Below, one piece after another: positions 59,737 to 64,000 of a stretch of DNA of 64,000 bases. The notes beneath the pieces were generated by a model that did not search any database, was not told the origin of the DNA, and saw only the letters and a program-made list of their open reading frames with translations. Source of the stretch: Mycolicibacterium aichiense (GTDB lineage: Bacteria > Actinomycetota > Actinomycetes > Mycobacteriales > Mycobacteriaceae); assembly GCF_010726245.1 (NCBI RefSeq), contig NZ_AP022561.1, forward strand, positions 1,798,001-1,862,000, written 5' to 3'. Position numbers and translations under genes: made by a program. Each line of letters opens with the position of its first letter. Within the stretch, counting starts at the first letter, position 1.

Positions 59737-60842
59737 CCGACCGCTACGGCGACTCGACGCGCGCCGTCAAAGCTGTGAGTTCCCTGCCGATTCCGGGAGC
59801 GCCGGTTCAGCCGGGTCCGGTTCCGGCGTCGGCGTACCACCTGTCCGACGACGAGGGCAGCGAGCAGAACACCTACGGGCGCGCCACCAACCCCACCTGG
59901 CGGCAGCTCGAGTCGGCACTGGCTGAGCTCGAAGGAGCCGCCGCCGCCCTGGCTTTCGGTTCCGGGATGGCTGCGATCACCGCCGCGCTGCGCGTGACGG
60001 CCACACCCGGCTCGGTACTGGTGGTCCCCGCCGACGGCTACTACCAGGTCCGCCGCTATGCCGCGGAATATCTTGCCCCGCAAGGTATTACGGTTCACGA
60101 GGCCGACGCGGAGCAGATCTACCGGGCCGCCGGCGGCGCCGACGTCGTGCTGGCGGAAACCCCGACCAATCCGGGGCTGGAAGTCGTGGACGTGCGCAGG
60201 CTCGCCGAGATCTGCCGGCACCGGGGCGCGCGGCTGCTGGTGGACAACACCACCGCAACTCCGCTGGGTCAGCAACCGCTCGCGCTGGGCGCTGATCTGG
60301 TGGTGGCCAGCGCCACCAAAGCCCTGTCGGGTCACAGCGATCTGCTGGCCGGGTACATCGCAGGCGCCGATCACGAGCTGATGGCCGCAGTGGAGCGGGA
60401 GCGGCTGCTGTCCGGGGCGATCCTGGGGCCGTTCGAAGCGTGGCTGGTGCTGCGCAGCCTCGGCAGCTTCGGCCTGCGCTTCGACCGGCAATGCCGAAAC
60501 GCCCTCGCGCTGGCCACCGCGCTGCGCGGCCACCCGGGCGTCCGCTCAGTGCGCTACCCGGGGCTGCCCGACGACCCGGCCCACGCGCTGGCCGCCGTGC
60601 AGATGCGCCGCTTCGGGGGATTGGTGTCGATCGAACTCCCCGACGCCGACGCCGTCCACGCCTTGGTGCAGCGCAGCGACCTGCTGGTGGCGGCGACCAG
60701 CTTCGGCGGCCTTCACACCTGCGTCGACCGTCGGGCCCGCTGGGGTGACCCGGTGGCCGGTGGATTCGCCCGGATTTCGGCAGGCATCGAGGACACCGAC
60801 GATCTGGTCGCTGACGTCCTCGCGGCCCTGGACGCAGGATAG
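59733..60842 (+). CDS. Cys/Met-metabolism PLP enzyme (cystathionine gamma-synthase/lyase family)
   Basis: The protein has 369 residues. [35 protein letters not shown] and the PLP Lys196 in [11 protein letters not shown] place it in the trans-sulfuration family; [19 protein letters not shown] is the strand before it. The reaction (gamma-synthase, gamma- or beta-lyase) cannot be settled by eye. ATG 59733 lies in the gpsA stop (ATGA). It is not part of the M. tuberculosis gene order I remember between gpsA and ddlA. Confidence 0.88.
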   Translation: MTDRYGDSTRAVKAVSSLPIPGAPVQPGPVPASAYHLSDDEGSEQNTYGRATNPTWRQLESALAELEGAAAALAFGSGMAAITAALRVTATPGSVLVVPADGYYQVRRYAAEYLAPQGITVHEADAEQIYRAAGGADVVLAETPTNPGLEVVDVRRLAEICRHRGARLLVDNTTATPLGQQPLALGADLVVASATKALSGHSDLLAGYIAGADHELMAAVERERLLSGAILGPFEAWLVLRSLGSFGLRFDRQCRNALALATALRGHPGVRSVRYPGLPDDPAHALAAVQMRRFGGLVSIELPDADAVHALVQRSDLLVAATSFGGLHTCVDRRARWGDPVAGGFARISAGIEDTDDLVADVLAALDAG

Positions 60843-60886
60843 TGCCTGCTCACAGCGTCAGATCGTGCTGATAGCGCCCGGGGGCG

Positions 60887-60892
60887 TAGCCT
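60887..60892 (+). promoter_or_regulatory. Possible -10 element before ddlA
   Basis: TAGCCT lies 9 nt before GTG 60902 with no ribosome-binding site; the spacing is slightly long for a leaderless start. Confidence 0.35.
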
Positions 60893-60901
60893 CTCTAGCT
60901 T

Positions 60902-62005
60902 GTGACTTCTCGTATCCGCGTTGCCGTCGTCTACGGGGGCCGCAGCTCCGAGCACGCCATTTCCTGCGTGTCGGCCGGAAGCATCCTGCGCAACCTCGAC
61001 CCGGAACGGTTCGAGGTTGTCGCCGTGGGCATCACCCCGGAGGGCTCCTGGGTGCTGACCGACGGCAAGCCGGAAACCCTGGCCATCACCGACCGGCGGC
61101 TGCCAGAGGTCACGGGTGACTCCGGCACGGCGCTGGCGTTGCCTGCCGATCCGCAGCGCCACGGCCAGCTGGTGTCGTTGGGTCAGGCAGCCGGCGAGGT
61201 ACTGACGGCGGTCGACGTCGTCTTCCCGATCCTGCACGGGCCCTATGGCGAAGACGGCACTATCCAGGGTCTGCTCGAATTGGCGGGCGTGCCGTACGTC
61301 GGCGCCGGCGTGCTGGCCAGCGCGGCAGGCATGGACAAGGAGTTCACCAAGAAGCTGTTGGCCGCCGACGGTCTCCCGATCGGCGATCATGTGGTGCTGC
61401 GGCCGCAGGAGAAGGCGCCGACGCTCGACGACATCATGCGCCTTGGCTTTCCGATGTTCGTCAAACCTGCGCGTGGTGGGTCCTCGATCGGGGTGAACCG
61501 GGTCACGAGCCCCGACGAGCTACCCGCGGCGATCGCCGATGCCCGCTCACACGATCCCAAGGTCATCATCGAAGCCGCGATCGAAGGCCGCGAGCTCGAG
61601 TGCGGCGTCCTCGAATTCCCGGACGGGTCAGTGCAAGCCAGCGCGATCGGCGAGATCCGGGTCGCCGGCATCGCAGGCCGCGAAGACGGCTTCTACGACT
61701 TCGCCACCAAATATCTGGACGACGGCGCCGAACTCGACGTCCCCGCGAAAGTCGATGAAGACGTTGCAGAGGAATTGCGGCACTTGGCAATTCGTACTTT
61801 CAAGGCTCTGGACTGCCAGGGTTTGGCGCGGGTGGACTTCTTCCTCACCGAGGACGGTCCGGTGGTCAACGAGATCAACACCATGCCCGGGTTCACCACG
61901 ATCTCGATGTATCCGCGGATGTGGGCTGCCAGCGGCATCGACTACCCGACGCTGGTCGGCACCATGGTGGAGACGGCGTTGGCGCGCGGGACCGGTCTGC
62001 GCTGA
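60902..62005 (+). CDS. ddlA: D-alanine-D-alanine ligase
   Basis: Ddl (367 residues) makes the D-Ala-D-Ala dipeptide of peptidoglycan and is the D-cycloserine target. [57 protein letters not shown] and [24 protein letters not shown] are ATP-grasp ligase motifs. Start codon is GTG. Confidence 0.96.
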   Translation: MTSRIRVAVVYGGRSSEHAISCVSAGSILRNLDPERFEVVAVGITPEGSWVLTDGKPETLAITDRRLPEVTGDSGTALALPADPQRHGQLVSLGQAAGEVLTAVDVVFPILHGPYGEDGTIQGLLELAGVPYVGAGVLASAAGMDKEFTKKLLAADGLPIGDHVVLRPQEKAPTLDDIMRLGFPMFVKPARGGSSIGVNRVTSPDELPAAIADARSHDPKVIIEAAIEGRELECGVLEFPDGSVQASAIGEIRVAGIAGREDGFYDFATKYLDDGAELDVPAKVDEDVAEELRHLAIRTFKALDCQGLARVDFFLTEDGPVVNEINTMPGFTTISMYPRMWAASGIDYPTLVGTMVETALARGTGLR

Positions 62006-62006
62006 C

Positions 62007-62573
62007 TCAGCGAGGCGGGTTCGGGTCGATCGGAACCGCAGGCAATGTTCGCGCGATCAGGTCCGATAACGCCTGAATGGGCGTGGGGCCAGACTCTTTC
62101 GGCAGGGTGAGTGCCAGGTACACCGGGCGGTCCACGGTGACCCAGGTGCTGCGATCGGTCTGGGGATCGTCGAGCTGAAACCATTGGACCGCGTTGACCA
62201 GTTGGATGGGGGAGCCCACCATGAACTCCGCGGGCCGGTCGATGCCACAGCGGAGGATGACCGGGTAATTGTCGGCCTCCCCACGCCAGGCTGCCGCGCC
62301 GGGTGGCACCGGCTCGGCCGCCGCGACCCGATGGAATTCGCCGAGGTTTTCCGGCAACGCGCCGATCAGAGTGCGGCAGCTCGGTGAATCCGCTTGCGGC
62401 GCTGGGGCGGCGGCGATGACCACCGGCTGGACCGGAGCTTTGCGGGTAGCCGCGATCGCAAGCACCGCGCCGATCGCCACCACGGCCACGACGACCGCGG
62501 CGATCAGGAAGGCGCGGGGCGGTCCGTCCCTTGTGCTGTCCTCGCCGGCGACGGGAAGGGGCTCAGTCGGCAT
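62007..62573 (-). CDS. DUF3515 membrane-anchored protein (Rv2980 type)
   Basis: The protein has 188 residues. One membrane segment (about 22-43, FLIAAVVVAVVAIGAVLAIAA) is followed by an extracytoplasmic domain with two Cys (PSCRTLIGALPENL and VILRCGIDRPAE) that could form a disulfide. Function unknown. It lies 1 base after ddlA, convergently, and its start overlaps the AsnC-like gene by 11 bases. Confidence 0.85.
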   Translation of the reverse strand: MPTEPLPVAGEDSTRDGPPRAFLIAAVVVAVVAIGAVLAIAATRKAPVQPVVIAAAPAPQADSPSCRTLIGALPENLGEFHRVAAAEPVPPGAAAWRGEADNYPVILRCGIDRPAEFMVGSPIQLVNAVQWFQLDDPQTDRSTWVTVDRPVYLALTLPKESGPTPIQALSDLIARTLPAVPIDPNPPR

Positions 62574-62799
62574 CGGCGATGGGGCAGGTGAGGGTTCGGG
62601 TGATCCCGGCGATCTGCTGAACGCTGGGCACCACGGCGGCGGTCAGGTCATCTTTGGTGGTCGCGGCGACTCGGACCACCACGTCATAGGGACCGGTCAC
62701 GTACTCGGCGGACACTATGCCCGGCAGCGCGGCCACCTGCTTGGCGACGACCTCGGCGCGGCCGACCTCGGTCTGGATCAGCATGTACGCCTCCACCAC
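62563..62799 (-). CDS. Stand-alone AsnC/Lrp ligand-binding (RAM) domain protein
   Basis: The protein has 78 residues: AYMLIQTEVGRAEVVAKQVAALPGIVSAEYVTGPYDVVVRVAATTKDDL, the regulatory domain of Lrp/AsnC without a helix-turn-helix. Such SraA-type proteins form ring oligomers that bind amino acids. GTG start at 62799. It is translated with the DUF3515 gene. Confidence 0.88.
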   Translation of the reverse strand: MVEAYMLIQTEVGRAEVVAKQVAALPGIVSAEYVTGPYDVVVRVAATTKDDLTAAVVPSVQQIAGITRTLTCPIADAD

Positions 62800-62930
62800 C
62801 GTCGCCTCCTCTCGATGGCCGCTCGCATGCGGCGCCGCCCTAGACTGGCATGTCCGGGTGCCGGCAAGGCCCCAACGTACCGCAGGTTGCCGTGCCGATC
62901 AGCCTGGGCGACGGGAGGAGGGCACACCTC

Positions 62931-63887
62931 GTGGCCGACGGCGGCGAACCCACATTGCGCCAGCTCGGCGAGTTCCCCGTGATCGACCGGCTGGTGGCCG
63001 GACGTCGTCAACCCGCGGCCGTCACGGTCGGGCCGGGAGACGACGCCGCGGTGGTGGCGATGCCGGACGGCCGGGTCGTCGTGAGCACCGACATGCTCGT
63101 CGAAGGGCGTCACTTCCGGCTGGATTGGTCCTCTCCGCTGGAGGTCGGCCGAAAAGCCATCGCGCAGAACGCCGCCGACATCGAGTCGATGGGCGCGCGG
63201 GTCAGCGCGTTCGTCGTCGCGTTCGGCGCCCCGCCCGACACCCCGGCGGCCCGAGCGCAGGAGTTGGCCGACGGAATGTGGCTGGAGGCCGGTCCGCTGG
63301 GCGCCGGAATCGTCGGAGGGGATCTGGTCGCCAGCCCCCAGTGGGTGATATCGGTGACCGCATTCGGCGACCTGTCCGGCCGGCCGCCGGTGCTGCGCAG
63401 TGGAGCGCGGCCGGGGTCGGTGGTCGCCGTCAGTGGTGAGCTGGGCCGCTCTGCTGCCGGATATCTGTTGTGGCACAAGGGCATCGATGATTTCACCGAG
63501 CTGCGGCAGCGACACCTGGTCCCGCGTCCGCCCTACGGGCAGGGCATAGTGGCGGCGGCGGCCGGGGCTCAGGCGATGACCGACGTCTCCGACGGCCTGC
63601 TGGCCGATCTCGGCCACATCGCCCGCGACTCCAGGGTTCTCATCGACCTCGCCACGGACGCGCTGCGACCTGATGTCGACGCCGTCACTGCCGCGGCCGC
63701 TGCGGCCGATGCCGATCCCCGCGCGCTGGTGCTCTCCGGTGGCGAAGATCACGCCCTCGTCGCCTGCTTTCCCGCCGCGGTTCCGCCCGGGTGGCGGGTG
63801 ATCGGCACCGTGCGAGACGGCGGGCCCGGCGTGCTCGTCGACGGCCTCGGGTGGGATGGCGCGGCGGGTTGGCAATCCTTCGACTGA
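62931..63887 (+). CDS. thiL: Thiamine-monophosphate kinase
   Basis: ThiL (318 residues) makes thiamine diphosphate. VGPGDDAAVV, STDMLVEGRHFRLDWSSPLEVGRKAIAQNAADIESMGA and DVSDGLLADLGHIA are family motifs. GTG 62931 (MADGGEPTLRQLGEF) was chosen because GGGAGGAGGG lies 8 nt before it; the frame is open upstream to 62850 with weaker starts. Its product is the cofactor of IlvB and the transketolase in this window. Confidence 0.94.
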   Translation: MADGGEPTLRQLGEFPVIDRLVAGRRQPAAVTVGPGDDAAVVAMPDGRVVVSTDMLVEGRHFRLDWSSPLEVGRKAIAQNAADIESMGARVSAFVVAFGAPPDTPAARAQELADGMWLEAGPLGAGIVGGDLVASPQWVISVTAFGDLSGRPPVLRSGARPGSVVAVSGELGRSAAGYLLWHKGIDDFTELRQRHLVPRPPYGQGIVAAAAGAQAMTDVSDGLLADLGHIARDSRVLIDLATDALRPDVDAVTAAAAAADADPRALVLSGGEDHALVACFPAAVPPGWRVIGTVRDGGPGVLVDGLGWDGAAGWQSFD

Positions 63888-63897
63888 CGGCGCGCGT

Positions 63898-63903
63898 TAG
63901 GTT
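63898..63903 (+). promoter_or_regulatory. -10 element of a leaderless ung promoter
   Basis: TAGGTT lies 6 nt before GTG 63910. Confidence 0.45.
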
Positions 63904-63909
63904 ACGTCG

Positions 63910-64000
63910 GTGACGACCACCGCCCGGCCGCTGGCCGAACTCGTCGACAAGGGCTGGGCGCAGGCGCTCGCCCCGGTCAGTGACCAGATCACCCAAATGG
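63910..64000 (+). CDS. ung: Uracil-DNA glycosylase, N-terminal fragment (cut by window edge)
   Basis: Thirty codons are visible: MTTTARPLAELVDKGW...SDQITQM, matching the N-terminus of mycobacterial Ung ([25 protein letters not shown]). Gene order thiL-ung agrees with M. tuberculosis. The glycosylase removes uracil from DNA. Catalytic motifs lie beyond the window. Confidence 0.8.
   Translation, partial: MTTTARPLAELVDKGWAQALAPVSDQITQM

Overview
The window is chromosomal DNA of a fast-growing, high-GC mycobacterium (Mycolicibacterium type, close to M. smegmatis). Three things point there. Core genes run in the order of M. tuberculosis Rv3013-gatCAB-pfkA and lppZ-Rv3005-cfp6-ilvBNC-Rv2997-serA-leuB-Rv2994-Rv2993-gltX-Rv2991-Rv2989-leuCD-hupB-mutT1-ppk1-fbiD-gpsA-ddlA-Rv2980-thiL-ung. 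Many genes have leaderless starts of the TANNNT-7 nt-ATG/GTG type. A complete Huc-type group 2a [NiFe]-hydrogenase locus is present. Gene identities come from reading the proteins and from remembered family knowledge; no searches were run. No rRNA, prophage, insertion sequence or CRISPR array was seen.

Layout. 1-6.8 kb: the end of a VWA-like membrane protein and a proline-rich TPR-like protein, an ACT-domain protein, then gatC-gatA-pfkA-gatB. 6.8-10.5 kb: a HAD-like protein, a LuxR-type response regulator with a soluble GAF histidine kinase, and a divergent AraC regulator. 10.7-20.4 kb: the hydrogenase operon (hucM, hucS, hucL, maturation protease, small protein, TPR protein, NifU-Rieske protein, NHL propeller, unknown protein, cytochrome P450). 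20.4-26.7 kb: Ni-Fe maturation genes, hypB-hypA on the minus strand and hypF-hypC-hypD-hypE on the plus strand. 26.9-34.8 kb: a GntR-controlled sugar module with two divergent operons (MFS transporter plus split transketolase; sugar isomerase, SDR, dihydroxyacetone-type kinase, RpiB-like isomerase). 34.8-36.1 kb: a tandem-TetR regulator. From 36.2 kb to the end: the conserved mycobacterial core, covering branched-chain amino acids (ilvBNC with an attenuator, leuB, leuCD with an IclR regulator), serine, glutamyl-tRNA charging with tRNA-Gln and tRNA-Glu, the HU-like protein HupB, MutT1, polyphosphate kinase, F420 synthesis (fbiD), glycerol-3-phosphate dehydrogenase, D-Ala-D-Ala ligase, thiamine phosphate kinase and the start of ung.

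How the genes work together. The hydrogenase genes encode an enzyme of the kind that oxidises trace H2 and feeds menaquinone, with its processing protease and the whole Hyp pathway for the Fe(CN)2CO and nickel site. The sugar module would take up a small sugar or polyol, oxidise, phosphorylate and isomerise it, and pass the product to transketolase; a tetritol/tetrulose or apiose-like substrate is the best guess. gatCAB, gltX and the two tRNA genes give the indirect Gln-tRNA route. The less explained observations are the tandem 36-bp repeat inside hypE, an 18-codon leader coupled to hypF, the P450 and other accessory genes of the huc operon, and the CTGTYAACAG operators of the sugar module.
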